Part shown: piece after piece, positions 1 through 9,453 of the stretch
Numbering within the stretch: the first letter of the stretch is position 1
Layout of the letters: each line of letters opens with the position of its first letter
Origin: Polyangium spumosum
GTDB lineage: Bacteria > Myxococcota_A > Polyangia > Polyangiales > Polyangiaceae
Reading direction: 5' to 3'
DNA length: 64,000 nucleotides
NCBI RefSeq assembly: GCF_009649845.1
Contig: NZ_WJIE01000013.1
Location: 1 to 64,000 of the forward strand
Made by a program: the position numbers and the translations under genes
The notes under the pieces: model-generated
Database searches by the model: none
The model's input: the letters and a program-made list of their open reading frames with translations, nothing else
What the model was told of the DNA's origin: nothing

Positions 1-1115
1 CTCACGTATGCGCGATCGATGTACACCTCGTCAATTTTGTCATTCCTCGGGGATCGTGAGAGATCCTTCGCGAGGTCTGCCGCGCCCTCGCCTTCGGGAC
101 GATTGGCAGGTGTAACAGACACGGCCAGGATCAGCTCGGTATCCAGATCGTTCGCGATATGTTGTTTGTAGCCCTTGAAGCGCTTGGATTTGCTCTTGCG
201 CCCGTGGCGCATCTGCGGATCCTCGATCGACACACGCCGATCTTTGGCAACGCCTTCGCGGATGCGGGGCTTGCCGCCTCCCGGCGGATCCGGTTGGAGA
301 TCTTGGGCGCGCAGCTGCGCAATACAATCGAACAGCTCCTTCAGCGGCGCCTCGTCGGCCGCGGCGCCGGCTTGCCTGCGAATCCACGCCTCCAGCGCGT
401 CGATCTGCCGCGTGAGCTCGACGATCGCGTCCGCCTTTTGCTCGGGATCGAACCAGTCGATGTCCAGGCCCGTCTTGATGCTTGGCGCCAGGAATACAGG
501 GGCTCCCGCGCACGCCGCGATTTGCTCCGCTTTCAGCTCGAGTAACGCGGCCGCTCCGCGCAGGAGCTTGAAGGCCGCATGGCCGAGTAGGTTTATCGTG
601 TCCTCGACACGACCCGCGCCTTCCAGGGGACGCGAGTCGACCGCCAGGCGCAGCGTCGTCGGCAACTTTTCCCAGTCGAACCCCTGGGTTTTCTTGGCGA
701 GCTCGATGGTGCGCTCGAGCATCCGGAGGTCCATACCATGCGCGATCATCCGCTCGCGGAACGCCTGCAAGGTGCTCTGCCCGAACGCCTGCGTTTCAGC
801 TCCCAAGATGCTCAGCACGAGCTGCCAGCGCAGATCGACGACCGTCAACTCGACCGCCTCGCGATCGGATACGCCGTGATACGCCTGTAATAACAAGACC
901 ATCGCCAGCAAGGCTGGAGGTACAGGCAGCCTGCCTTCGCCGGTGTCGCGGTACATGGCCGCGAGTTCGTCCTGGAAAGCGTCGTCGAACAACTCCAGGC
1001 GATGCTGATAAAGGAACGCGAACAGCTTCCGGTGGTTGCCCAGCCGGGCCAGGAGCATCTGCTCCCTACGAGTCGCGACAGAGCTCGGATTCCAGCGCGG
1101 GACGGGGGTCGACAT
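1..1115 (-). CDS. IS1182-type transposase, C-terminus beyond window
   Basis: The reverse strand is open from an ATG at 1115 to the window edge, about 371 codons with no stop. It begins with MSTSTPVPRWNPSS and contains ELFDDAFQDELAAMYR, VSDREAVELTVVDLRWQ, LEGAGRVEDTINLLGHA and the stretch VSIEDPQMRHGRKSKSKRF, which I recognise as typical of IS1182-type DDE transposases; the last stretch leads into the catalytic region. The 3' part, with the remaining catalytic residues and one terminal repeat, lies outside the window. The frame stays open upstream of the ATG to about 1233, with an in-frame GTG at 1163, so the start is not certain. I found no convincing terminal inverted repeat. Completeness and activity cannot be judged from here. 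Confidence 0.85.
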   Translation of the reverse strand, partial: MSTPVPRWNPSSVATRREQMLLARLGNHRKLFAFLYQHRLELFDDAFQDELAAMYRDTGEGRLPVPPALLAMVLLLQAYHGVSDREAVELTVVDLRWQLVLSILGAETQAFGQSTLQAFRERMIAHGMDLRMLERTIELAKKTQGFDWEKLPTTLRLAVDSRPLEGAGRVEDTINLLGHAAFKLLRGAAALLELKAEQIAACAGAPVFLAPSIKTGLDIDWFDPEQKADAIVELTRQIDALEAWIRRQAGAAADEAPLKELFDCIAQLRAQDLQPDPPGGGKPRIREGVAKDRRVSIEDPQMRHGRKSKSKRFKGYKQHIANDLDTELILAVSVTPANRPEGEGAADLAKDLSRSPRNDKIDEVYIDRAYV

Positions 1116-1159
1116 GGACGTGCCTTCTCCGTTTGGCTGGGCGAGCCGCGGAGAGTGGA

Positions 1160-1612
1160 TCACGTCGGCAAGCGCCTGTCGATCCCCCTCGTGTAAGTAC
1201 GCGGAAGGATCGGGGAAGTTGAAGGGATCGGCGCTCTAGGTGCCACGCTCGTCACCGAGGGGCGCGGGACCAGCGCGCGGCGCGCGTGGCCGCTCGGCCT
1301 AGTCCCTCGACGGCCAGCGCGCCGCAGCACGGACTCGACGAGCGCTGCGTCTCCGAGGCTCTCGGCAACGGTGACGGCCTCACGGTAGAGGTCGACACCG
1401 CGCTCGGGAGCGAGGAGGACGAGCGCGTCGACGAGGAGGAGCCGCCTTGAAACGCACTCCCCCGGGTTCTCACCGACGACTCTTTCGCCCCGTCGCCACC
1501 CCCTGGTCCTCCATGGCAATGGTACGCCGAGCGCCTCGTGGAGGAGCTCCGCGGCCATCACCGGCCGGTTCCTGAAGAGCTCGACGATCGCCTCGTGCAG
1601 CAGGGAGGGCAC
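1160..1612 (-). pseudogene. Chimeric ORF with the N-terminus of a conserved myxobacterial protein
   Basis: The ORF could encode 150 residues. Its first ~33 residues (MPSLLHEAIVELFRNRP, then AAELLHEALGVPLP) look like the start of a widespread family of hypothetical proteins in large myxobacterial genomes that normally run on for over 200 residues. After residue 33 the sequence becomes Arg-rich and unlike that family, apart from a helical-looking stretch (DLYREAVTVAESLGDAALVE) that could come from another gene. The simplest reading is a truncated gene joined to unrelated sequence next to the insertion element. Expression is doubtful. Confidence 0.4.
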
Positions 1613-1684
1613 GGCGCGTGCGTACGCTGGGTCGTCCGCACGGTCAAGTAAAACGTTTTACCGGGAGCGATACGCCTCCCGGCG

Positions 1685-2359
1685 TCATTTCCCCGGGGGC
1701 GCCACGTCGAAGAAGAGCGCCGCGAAAAACACCCGGTCGTGGACCCACCCCGAGGCCTCCTCCCGGCTCCGGAGCATGAAGCCCGCGTCGAGGCGCGTCG
1801 TGGGGTTGAGCTGGCGCGCGAGGCCGATGAGCGCGCGGTTCTGGTTCAGGCCGAGCCCCGAGAGGTCCACGAGCACCTCGTCCCAGACGAACGGCATCCA
1901 CTTCGCCCCCTTCGGCGCGTAGTTGATGCGGAGCTGATTGCGATAACGATACCGCGTCTCGGCCTCGCGGAAACGAGCCTCGAAGCGGTTCCGGTCGTTC
2001 CACGTGAAATCACCGATACGCCCGAAGAAGTTCGGCTCGAACTCGAAGCGCGCCTCCTGGTCGAACGCGCCCGACGCCAGGCGATCGGCGTAAATCGTGC
2101 CCTGCACGCCGATGAACAGGAAATCGGTCAGGAAAAACAGGGGGCCCGTCCGGAGGAACGATTGATGCAGGCCGTCGCTTCGACCGTTCAAACGCGACTC
2201 GGCGTAGACGCGCAGGTCGATACGCGGGAACGTGGGCTTGTCCGCCCGGACGATGGGCACGCGGTTTTCGGCCCAGAGCCAGACTTCGTAATCGGCGCTC
2301 GCCTCCTGTGCGAGGAAAAAAGCGAGGAGGGCGGCAGGGACGGAGAGGGCGCGCTTCAT
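1685..2359 (-). CDS. DUF2490-type secreted protein
   Basis: The product has 224 residues when started at MKRALSVPAALLAFF; an upstream in-frame ATG at 2377 would add six residues before the signal peptide and fits less well. The signal peptide probably ends near ASA-DYEVW. The mature part (YEVWLWAENRVPI, NRFEARFREAETRYRYRNQLRI, aromatic-polar alternation, C-terminal DAGFMLRSRE) matches the DUF2490 pattern of secreted, probably outer-membrane beta-structured proteins. No catalytic motif is visible. Its function is unknown. It stands just downstream of the kinase gene on the same strand, 47 bp from that gene's stop, so cotranscription is possible. Confidence 0.75.
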   Translation of the reverse strand: MKRALSVPAALLAFFLAQEASADYEVWLWAENRVPIVRADKPTFPRIDLRVYAESRLNGRSDGLHQSFLRTGPLFFLTDFLFIGVQGTIYADRLASGAFDQEARFEFEPNFFGRIGDFTWNDRNRFEARFREAETRYRYRNQLRINYAPKGAKWMPFVWDEVLVDLSGLGLNQNRALIGLARQLNPTTRLDAGFMLRSREEASGWVHDRVFFAALFFDVAPPGK

Positions 2360-2406
2360 GGCCCGAAGTCGAGCCACAGGTTTCGTTGGTGGTCAAGCGA
2401 TCGAGG

Positions 2407-4536
2407 TCACGAGCCCTGCTCGAGCACCGCGGACGTGCTTTGCCAGCTCCCGATGTCCCGCGGCACGAGGTTCGCCCCGCCACCACGCGCGTCCACGACA
2501 CGCGCCCCCTCGTGCGTGAACGTGATCCCGACGAGCGGCGGCGCGCCGGCGTCTTTTTCGTAATACGTCCGCCACACCGCCGTGGTCCCGCCCGCTTGCC
2601 GGCGCATCACCGACGACATCGTCACGAGCCACGGCAGGCCCACCGGGTCGAGCCCCATCACCACCGGCCGATCCTTCGCCTCGACCTCCTCGGGGATCAC
2701 CGCCCCGCGATCGAGGCCGAGGACAAACCCCTCGCCCGCGGCCCACGCGAGCCGCTCGCCGCTGCAGAGCGCCGTGAGCAGCGCGGGTTTGTCCTGCACG
2801 CCCGTCGCGTACACCGTCGTCTGTCCGTCGTAACTCGCGAAGAGCGCCCGGCCGCGCGTGCCCTTGCCGTTCGCGCCGACGACGAGCATGCCGTACGGAC
2901 CCGAGGAGAGCGCGAGCACGCGGCCGGCGAGTGGGAGCGCGACGGGCGCGGACCAGGACTCGTCGTTCCAGAGCCAGAGCTCCGGCAAGCTGTCCTCGTC
3001 GCCCTCCACGGCGGCCGTGACCACGGCGAACGTCTGCCCATCACCGAGCGCCGCCTCGATGGGGCTCGCGCGTGGAGGCAACCCGAGCGGTACGATCCGG
3101 CCGGGCCGCACGAGCTGCACGTGCGAGGGGCCGACGAGCGCGAAGCCCGCGTGAGGACCCCGCACGACGAAGGTCGTCGCGGCGACGACGGGCGCGTCCT
3201 TGGGCCCGACGGGGATGGGCAAGGCGCGCGGGCCCCAGAGGTACAGGAGGCGCCCGCCGAAACGCGCGAGCGCGCGGCCATCCGGCTGGAACGCGATGTT
3301 GCCCGGTCGCAGCGGCGGCAGCATCACGTTCTTGATCTCGACGGGCGGCAGCTCGACGATCTGCGCCGTCGGTTCGAGCGTGACCGCGGGGGACGCGAGC
3401 GCCTGCGTCGTGCGGAACGCGGTCGTCGCGCGGTCCTCGCGCGCGGCGCGGGCCTTCCAGCGCGCGGCGGCGGACTCGAGCAGGGGCAGGAGCACGTCGG
3501 CGAAGGCGCGGGCCGATTCGAAGCGGGAAGGTGCGTCACGCGGGGCGAGCGCGCGCGCGCTTTCGAGGTCGCGCAGCGGCTCGGGCAGGGCCGGCGAGGC
3601 GCCCTTGCCGAGCACGCGGTCGAGCTCGCCGAGGGTCACGCGATCGGCGGCGAAGCCCGGGTGCAGGCGCGGGGCGGTGACGAGCGAGCGCCGCTCCCCC
3701 GTGACGAGAAAGCCGTTGTCCCAGGGTCCGCGGCACCAGTGCTCGCCTCCCAGCACGAACCACACGACGGCGGCGAGCGCGTGCACGTCGGTCCACGGGC
3801 CGATGAGCGGGTTCTTCTCGCCGGGGCGCGAGAGCCACTGCTCGCTGCCGGCGTACTCGCGCGTCAGCGCGGCGATCGTGTAGGTCGAGTCGGCGACCTT
3901 GGAGATGCCGCAGTCGGCGATCTTCGGCGTCTCGTCGCCGACGGGCCCGACGATGAGCACGTTGTCGGGCTTGAGATCGCGGTGGATGATGTCCTCGTCG
4001 TGGAGCGCGAGCACGCCCTCGACGATGCCGCGGCAGAGGCGCAGGGCGCGGATCGGATCACAGCCGTCGGGCGCGCGCGTGACGCGATCGGCGAGCGAGG
4101 AGCCGTCCTGCCCTCCGTCGACGTATTCGAGCGCGAGCCACGGCAACTTCACGGTCCTGCCGCGCACGTCGACGGGCGCCTCGCCCATGCCGTAGAAGCC
4201 GACGACGAACTCGGTGGGCGGCGTGCGATCCATGATGCGGCCGAGCGCGGTGGCCTCGCGCTGCGCGAGCTGGCCGGCGAAGATCCCCTCCTGCATGAGG
4301 TCGGAGACCATCGCGGGCTTCATGATCTTGACGGCGATACGCGGCGGGCAGATCGGCGAGAGCGCGCTCGAACGCCGGGCCGTATCGACCTCGGCGAGGA
4401 ACACGCTCGACATGCCGCCGACGCCGAGCAGCCGCGCGAGGCGCGCGCCCGTGGGGCTGCCCCACGCGTCCGAGAGAGGGGGCGCGCCGCGCGCGAGGTC
4501 GCGGAGTTCGACGTCCTGGGAGCGAAGGAGCGGCAT
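2407..4536 (-). CDS. Ser/Thr protein kinase with C-terminal propeller-like region
   Basis: This 709-residue cytosolic protein starts with a Hanks-type kinase domain: glycine loop GVGGMSSVF (38-46), Lys70 in AVKIMKP, catalytic HRDLKPDN (185-192), and KIADCGIS at 205-212 in place of the usual DFG. The domain ends near residue 370. Residues ~400-700 are short beta-rich segments (PGNIAFQPDGRALARFGGR, LWLWNDESW, MLVVGANGKG) that suggest a WD40- or propeller-like sensor or scaffold. No transmembrane helix is visible. The Cys in place of Phe in DFG is seen in some active kinases, so activity is plausible but not certain. Substrates are unknown. The gene precedes the DUF2490 gene. Confidence 0.88.
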   Translation of the reverse strand: MPLLRSQDVELRDLARGAPPLSDAWGSPTGARLARLLGVGGMSSVFLAEVDTARRSSALSPICPPRIAVKIMKPAMVSDLMQEGIFAGQLAQREATALGRIMDRTPPTEFVVGFYGMGEAPVDVRGRTVKLPWLALEYVDGGQDGSSLADRVTRAPDGCDPIRALRLCRGIVEGVLALHDEDIIHRDLKPDNVLIVGPVGDETPKIADCGISKVADSTYTIAALTREYAGSEQWLSRPGEKNPLIGPWTDVHALAAVVWFVLGGEHWCRGPWDNGFLVTGERRSLVTAPRLHPGFAADRVTLGELDRVLGKGASPALPEPLRDLESARALAPRDAPSRFESARAFADVLLPLLESAAARWKARAAREDRATTAFRTTQALASPAVTLEPTAQIVELPPVEIKNVMLPPLRPGNIAFQPDGRALARFGGRLLYLWGPRALPIPVGPKDAPVVAATTFVVRGPHAGFALVGPSHVQLVRPGRIVPLGLPPRASPIEAALGDGQTFAVVTAAVEGDEDSLPELWLWNDESWSAPVALPLAGRVLALSSGPYGMLVVGANGKGTRGRALFASYDGQTTVYATGVQDKPALLTALCSGERLAWAAGEGFVLGLDRGAVIPEEVEAKDRPVVMGLDPVGLPWLVTMSSVMRRQAGGTTAVWRTYYEKDAGAPPLVGITFTHEGARVVDARGGGANLVPRDIGSWQSTSAVLEQGS

Positions 4537-4570
4537 GCTCGGAGCCGCGATGGTAGGCGGGGAGGGTGGC

Positions 4571-4700
4571 TCACGTCAAAGAGGCAGGTGGGCGGGGCGG
4601 GAGCGGCGTCTCCAGATGGAAGGCGAGCCCGCCGCGCATGACGTCGCTGTCGGGATGGAGCTCGAAGGCCACCGTCCGGGGGCCACCGTGGTCGCTTGCC
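4571..4700 (-). pseudogene. Possible 3' remnant of a gene cut by the ABC cassette
   Basis: One reverse-strand frame reads GGPRTVAFELHPDSDVM, then RGGLAFHLETPLPP, and stops at 4571-4573. It looks more protein-like than the other frames here and would be the end of a gene transcribed towards the kinase. Its upstream part gives way to stop codons before the divergent ABC gene at 4810. I do not recognise the family. The stretch from 4537 to 4809 otherwise holds only the ABC gene's leader. Confidence 0.3.
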
Positions 4701-4809
4701 CGTTGTTGACTACCGTACGGAAGGCGTGGTAGGCGAGGTCGCGGAACCGTCGTCGTATTGCCATTTGCCCTGGGCGCGTTCGTCGTCCGCGGCTTTCTTC
4801 TGCAGGGAC

Positions 4810-5700
4810 ATGATGCTCGCCATCCGCAATCTCGGCAAGACCTACGCCAATGGCGTTCACGCGCTGAACGATGTCACCCTCGACATTCCGCGCGGCATGT
4901 TCGGCCTGCTCGGTCCGAACGGCGCCGGCAAGTCGTCCTTGATGCGCACCCTGGCGACATTGCAGGAAGCCGACAGCGGCAGCGCCACGCTGGAGGGCGC
5001 GAACGGCGAAATCATCGACGTGCTGCGCGACAAGGACGCGGTCCGGCGCCGGCTCGGCTACCTGCCGCAGGACTTCGGCGTCTATCCGAAGGTGAGCGCG
5101 GAGGACATGCTGACGCATTTCGCCGTGCTGAAGGGTCTCATCGACCGCAAGCAGCGCCGCGAGGTCGTGGACGGGCTGCTCCAGCAAGTGAACCTGTGGG
5201 ACGTGCGCAAGCGCAAGCTCGGCACGTATTCGGGCGGCATGCGGCAACGCTTCGGTGTCGCGCAGGCGCTCCTGGGAAATCCGCGCCTCGTGATCGTCGA
5301 CGAGCCCACCGCCGGCCTCGATCCCGAGGAGCGCAATCGCTTCCTCAACCTGCTCGCCGAGATCGGCGAGAACGTCGCGGTGATCCTGTCCACGCACATC
5401 GTCGAGGACGTCACCGACCTGTGCCCGACGATGGCCATCATGAACAAGGGCCAGGTGCTGCTGACCGGAAAGCCGAGTGACGCGATCGCCGCGCTCGCCA
5501 ACCAGGTATGGCGCAAGCAGGTCACGAAAGCGGCGTTGCCCGAATACGAGGCGCGCCACGTCGTGCTGTCGACGCGGCTGGTCGCCGGCCGTCCGGTGAT
5601 CCACGTATTCAGCAGCGAGCACCCGGGGGAAGGCTTCGAGCAGGTCGCCCCGAACCTCGAGGACGTGTACTTCCAGCTCCTGCGCGTGCAGGCCGCCTGA
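4810..5700 (+). CDS. ABC transporter ATP-binding protein
   Basis: The product has 296 residues from the first of two adjacent ATGs, with a purine-rich GCAGGGA just upstream. The open frame extends further up but without protein-like sequence. Motifs are Walker A GPNGAGKSS, Q-loop GYLPQDFGVYP, signature YSGGMRQR, Walker B LVIVDEPTAGLDP and the switch His in ILSTHIVED. This is the CcmA/NatA-like exporter class that powers ABC-2 permeases. The next gene starts 8 bp after the stop and encodes such a permease, so the two should form one operon and one complex at the inner membrane. What the complex moves is unknown. Confidence 0.92.
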   Translation: MMLAIRNLGKTYANGVHALNDVTLDIPRGMFGLLGPNGAGKSSLMRTLATLQEADSGSATLEGANGEIIDVLRDKDAVRRRLGYLPQDFGVYPKVSAEDMLTHFAVLKGLIDRKQRREVVDGLLQQVNLWDVRKRKLGTYSGGMRQRFGVAQALLGNPRLVIVDEPTAGLDPEERNRFLNLLAEIGENVAVILSTHIVEDVTDLCPTMAIMNKGQVLLTGKPSDAIAALANQVWRKQVTKAALPEYEARHVVLSTRLVAGRPVIHVFSSEHPGEGFEQVAPNLEDVYFQLLRVQAA

Positions 5701-5708
5701 GCGTTGCC

Positions 5709-8700
5709 ATGATCCGCGAACTCTTCCGCTTCGAGCTGCGCGAGCAGCTCCGTTCTCCGCTGCTCTGGCTCGTCGCCGGCTTGTTCGGGTTGCTGGCCTT
5801 CGGTGCGGCCAGCAGCGAGGCCGTCCAGGTGGGCGGGAGCATCGGCAATGTCTTCCGCAATGCGCCGACCGTCGTCGCCACCTGGCTCGCGCTGTTCACC
5901 TTGATCGGGATGCTGGTCATCACGATCTTCATCAGCAGCGCCCTCTTGCGCGACTTCGACCAGGGCACCGCGGAGCTGTTCTTCGCCAGCCCGATCCGCA
6001 AACGCGATTACCTGCTCGGCCGGCTCGGCGCGGCGCTCGCGGCGAGCCTGGTCGTGTACCTCGTGATTGGCCTGGGCATGTTCATTGCCCAGTTCATGCC
6101 CTGGATCGATCCTGCGCGCCTCGGGCCGGTGTCCCTGAAGCCCTACCTGTGGGCGTTCGGGGTGTTCGTGATCCCGAACCTGCTGTTCACCGGCGCGCTG
6201 CTTTCGCTGATGGCGGCGGTGACACGCAGCATCCTGTGGGTCTACATCGGCGTGCTCGGTTTCTTCGTGCTGTACGGCACGAGCGCGGTGTTGCTGCGTG
6301 ATCTCGACAATGTCTGGATAGCGACGCTGATGGATCCGCTCGGCGCGCGTGCCCTCGAGCGCACCATTCGTTACTGGTCGGCAGAAGAGCGTAACACCGG
6401 GCTGCCGGCGATCGGGGGCTACCTCCTCGGCAACCGCGCGCTCTGGACCGCGATCGCCGCGGCGCTCTTGGTCGCGACCTTCGCGCTGTTCAAGACCGAG
6501 CGCAGCGGCACCGGCCGCCGGCGCTGGGGCCGGAAGGTGAACATGGACGCGCTCGCCGCGGCGGAGCGCGCGGCCCGGCCCGTCGCCGTGGCGGCGGTGC
6601 GGAGGCCGGAGCCCATCTTCACGACCCGCACGGTAGGGCGGCAGCTCTTGCGTCAACTGCGCTTCGACACCGTCGGCGTGTTCCGTAGCGTGCCGTTCCT
6701 GGTGATGCTCGCGTTTGGCATCGCCAACTTCATCCCGTCCGCGCTGTTCCGCCAGACCATGTATGAAACACCGATTCATCCGGTGACCTCGCAGATGCTG
6801 TCTGCGCTGCAGGGCAGTTATAGCTTCCTGCTGGTGATCATCGTGCTGTTTTACGCCGGCGAGCTCGTGTGGAAGGAGCGCGGCGCGAAGATCCACGAGG
6901 TCACCGACGCGATGCCGGTGCCGAGCTGGGTGCCGCTCCTGGCCAAGCTCGGGGCGCTTCTGGCGGTGATCGCCACATTCCAGCTTGTCGGCGCGGCCGC
7001 CGCGATGCTCATCCAGCTCGCCAAGGGCCATACCCAGCTCGAACCGCTGCTCTACCTGAAGACGCTGGCGCTCGACTCGGTCGTGTATGCGCTGATGGGC
7101 GGCCTGGCGTTGACCCTGCAGGTGTTCAGCAACAACAAGTTCGTCGGTTATGCGCTGCTGATCCTGGTGCTCATCCTGCAGACCGCGCTCGGCTTGATGG
7201 ACTTCACCCATCACCTCTACAATTTCGGGAGCTGGCCGAACGCGCCGTACTCGGACATGAACGGCTATGGCCACTTCTTGCCGGCGCAGCTCTGGTTCCA
7301 GGGGTACTGGGGCCTCTTGCTGCTCTCGCTGCTGCTCTTGTCGGTGGCGTTCTGGGTGCGCGGCAGCGTCGGCAGCCGCCGCGAGCGCTTCGTCGTGGCG
7401 CGGCGACGGCTGCGCGGCCGGCTGGGCGTGGCCTTCGGCTCGAGCCTGCTCGCGTTCGCGTCCGTGGGCGGCTTCCTCTTCTGGAACACCAACGTCCGCA
7501 ATGAATACCGCTCGCCGGAGCAGAAGCTCGACCTGTCGGCGCGTTACGAGAAAGAATACGGCGCCTACAGGGATCTGCCGCAGCCGAAGATCCTGGCCTC
7601 GTCCACGCAGATCGACCTGCATCCGGAGACGCAGGTGCTGCGCATCGATGGGGTCTACCGCGTGCACAACCCCCACGCCTCGCCGATCCCCGAGGTGCAC
7701 ATCAACCTCGCCGACGACAAGGCGCTGCTCGCGATCGAATTCGGCGGCGCCGAGCTCGTGAAGCACGATGCCCCGCTGGGCTACCGCATCTACCGCCTCG
7801 ATCGCCCGATGCAGCCGGGCGACGAGCGCGATGTGCGCTTCACGCTCGACTACCACCCGAACGGCATCACCAACGATCGTTCGCCGACGCAGATCGTCGA
7901 GAATGGGAGCTTCTTCAACAACCGCATGTTCCCGCAGTTCGGCTATGACGAGCGCGCGCAGATCGACGACCGGAACGACCGCCGCAAGCGCGGGCTGGGC
8001 GAGCCCACCCGCATGCCGAAGCTGGAAGACCAGGCGGCGCGCGCGAGCACCTATATCGGTGACGACGCGAACTGGCTCGATTTCAAGACCACCATCTGCA
8101 CCGCGCCGGATCAGATCGCGCTCGCGCCGGGCTACCTGCAGGAGGAGTTCCAGCGCGACGGCCGTCGCTGCTTCAGCTATGCCATGGACCGGCCGATGCT
8201 GAACTTCTACGCCTTCCTGTCGGCGCGCTGGCAGGTGAAGAAGGGGTTCTACAAGGAGGGCACGCCGGAGCAGATCCCGATCGAGATCTATTACGACCCC
8301 AAGCACCCGTACAACGTCGATCGTATGATCGCCGCGGTGCGCAAGTCGCTCTCCTATTACGAGGCCAACTTCACGCCGTACCAGCACCGCCAGGTGCGGA
8401 TCATCGAGTTTCCGCAATACGAGAGCTTCGCCCAGAGCTTCGCCAATACCATCCCCTATTCGGAGTCGATCGGCTTCATCGCCGACCTGCGCGACGAGAC
8501 CAACATCGATTACGTGTTCTACGTGACGGCGCACGAGATCGCGCACCAGTGGTGGGCGCACCAGGTGATCGGCGCCAACGTGCAGGGGGCGACGGTGCTG
8601 TCGGAGTCGCTCTCGCAGTATTCGGCGTTGATGGTGATGGAGCAGGAGTACGGCCGCGCCAAGATGCGACGCTTCCTCAAGGAGGAGCTCGACAAGTACC

Positions 8701-9317
8701 TCTCCAACCGCGGCCGCGAGCGGGTCGAGGAGCTGCCGCTCTACCGGGTGGAGAACCAGCAGTACATCCACTACCAGAAGGGATCGCTCGTGTTCTACCG
8801 CCTGCGCGAGGAGATCGGCGAGGCGGCGCTCAACCGCGCGCTGAAGAAGTTCCTGCAGGACAAGGGTTATCAAAAGCCGCCGTACACGACATCGGCCGAG
8901 CTCCTTTCCTACATCCGCGCCGAGGCCGGTCCGGCACACGAGGCGTTGATCACCGACCTGTTCGAGAAGATCTGCTTCTACGACAATCGGGTGCAGGCGG
9001 CGACCGCGCGCAAGCGCGACGACGGCAAATACGAGGTGACCCTCGACCTGTTCGCGGACAAGCGCTACGCGGACGGCAAGGGCAAGGAGACGGCGGGCGA
9101 GCTCGACGACTGGATCGAGGTCGGCGTCTTCGCCCGCGGCAAGTCCGGCAAGGAGGCGGACGAAGAGGTGCTGTACCTGGAGCGCCACCACGTGACCAAG
9201 CAGCAGGTGAAGCTGACCGTCGTGGTCGACGCGGAGCCCTACGAAGCCGGCTTCGATCCGAACAACAAGCTCATCGACCGCGTCTCGTCGGACAACCGCA
9301 AGCGCGTGGATCTCTAG
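5709..9317 (+). CDS. ABC-2 permease fused to M1-family aminopeptidase
   Basis: The product has 1202 residues; ATG 5709 follows the ATPase stop by 8 bp. The N-terminal ~600 residues carry two blocks of membrane helices (for example LLWLVAGLFGLLAFG, WVYIGVLGFFVLYG, FVGYALLILVLILQTALG), as in ABC-2 permeases. The C-terminal ~550 residues are an M1 gluzincin domain with zinc motif HEIAHQWW (His942, His946) and a Glu in LSESLSQY about 20 residues on. It would be a membrane protein holding a peptidase domain. Such fusions next to an ABC ATPase are known in several proteobacteria; their role is not established. Leucine and valine codons here are often CTG and GTG, whereas flanking genes prefer CTC and GTC, which hints at transfer. 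Confidence 0.9.
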   Translation: MIRELFRFELREQLRSPLLWLVAGLFGLLAFGAASSEAVQVGGSIGNVFRNAPTVVATWLALFTLIGMLVITIFISSALLRDFDQGTAELFFASPIRKRDYLLGRLGAALAASLVVYLVIGLGMFIAQFMPWIDPARLGPVSLKPYLWAFGVFVIPNLLFTGALLSLMAAVTRSILWVYIGVLGFFVLYGTSAVLLRDLDNVWIATLMDPLGARALERTIRYWSAEERNTGLPAIGGYLLGNRALWTAIAAALLVATFALFKTERSGTGRRRWGRKVNMDALAAAERAARPVAVAAVRRPEPIFTTRTVGRQLLRQLRFDTVGVFRSVPFLVMLAFGIANFIPSALFRQTMYETPIHPVTSQMLSALQGSYSFLLVIIVLFYAGELVWKERGAKIHEVTDAMPVPSWVPLLAKLGALLAVIATFQLVGAAAAMLIQLAKGHTQLEPLLYLKTLALDSVVYALMGGLALTLQVFSNNKFVGYALLILVLILQTALGLMDFTHHLYNFGSWPNAPYSDMNGYGHFLPAQLWFQGYWGLLLLSLLLLSVAFWVRGSVGSRRERFVVARRRLRGRLGVAFGSSLLAFASVGGFLFWNTNVRNEYRSPEQKLDLSARYEKEYGAYRDLPQPKILASSTQIDLHPETQVLRIDGVYRVHNPHASPIPEVHINLADDKALLAIEFGGAELVKHDAPLGYRIYRLDRPMQPGDERDVRFTLDYHPNGITNDRSPTQIVENGSFFNNRMFPQFGYDERAQIDDRNDRRKRGLGEPTRMPKLEDQAARASTYIGDDANWLDFKTTICTAPDQIALAPGYLQEEFQRDGRRCFSYAMDRPMLNFYAFLSARWQVKKGFYKEGTPEQIPIEIYYDPKHPYNVDRMIAAVRKSLSYYEANFTPYQHRQVRIIEFPQYESFAQSFANTIPYSESIGFIADLRDETNIDYVFYVTAHEIAHQWWAHQVIGANVQGATVLSESLSQYSALMVMEQEYGRAKMRRFLKEELDKYLSNRGRERVEELPLYRVENQQYIHYQKGSLVFYRLREEIGEAALNRALKKFLQDKGYQKPPYTTSAELLSYIRAEAGPAHEALITDLFEKICFYDNRVQAATARKRDDGKYEVTLDLFADKRYADGKGKETAGELDDWIEVGVFARGKSGKEADEEVLYLERHHVTKQQVKLTVVVDAEPYEAGFDPNNKLIDRVSSDNRKRVDL

Positions 9318-9392
9318 ACCCGGTCACGCGACGAACGGGCGAGGGTTCGTCAATGCTCGAGATCTACGATGTCGTTCCATGAATGGGTCGGG

Positions 9393-9432
9393 CTGGCGGG
9401 GGCAGCGCCTTGTGGAGCGCTGCCCCCGCCAG
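9393..9432. terminator. Strong hairpin between convergent genes
   Basis: A perfect 16-bp inverted repeat (CTGGCGGGGGCAGCGC and its complement) is separated by 8 nt. It lies between the permease-peptidase stop at 9317 and the end of the convergent RCC1 gene at 9454. It has no T-tract, so it is best read as a bidirectional, GC-rich terminator or RNA 3'-end stabiliser. Confidence 0.7.
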
Positions 9433-9453
9433 GGTATCCGGTCCGTTCGCCGC

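Noticed and set aside
2308-4641. 777-residue plus-strand ORF
   Set aside because: Arg/Glu-rich antisense shadow of the kinase gene.
5082-9191. 1369-residue reverse-strand ORF
   Set aside because: It is a mirror of the ABC permease-peptidase gene in a high-GC frame; the plus strand has real motifs.
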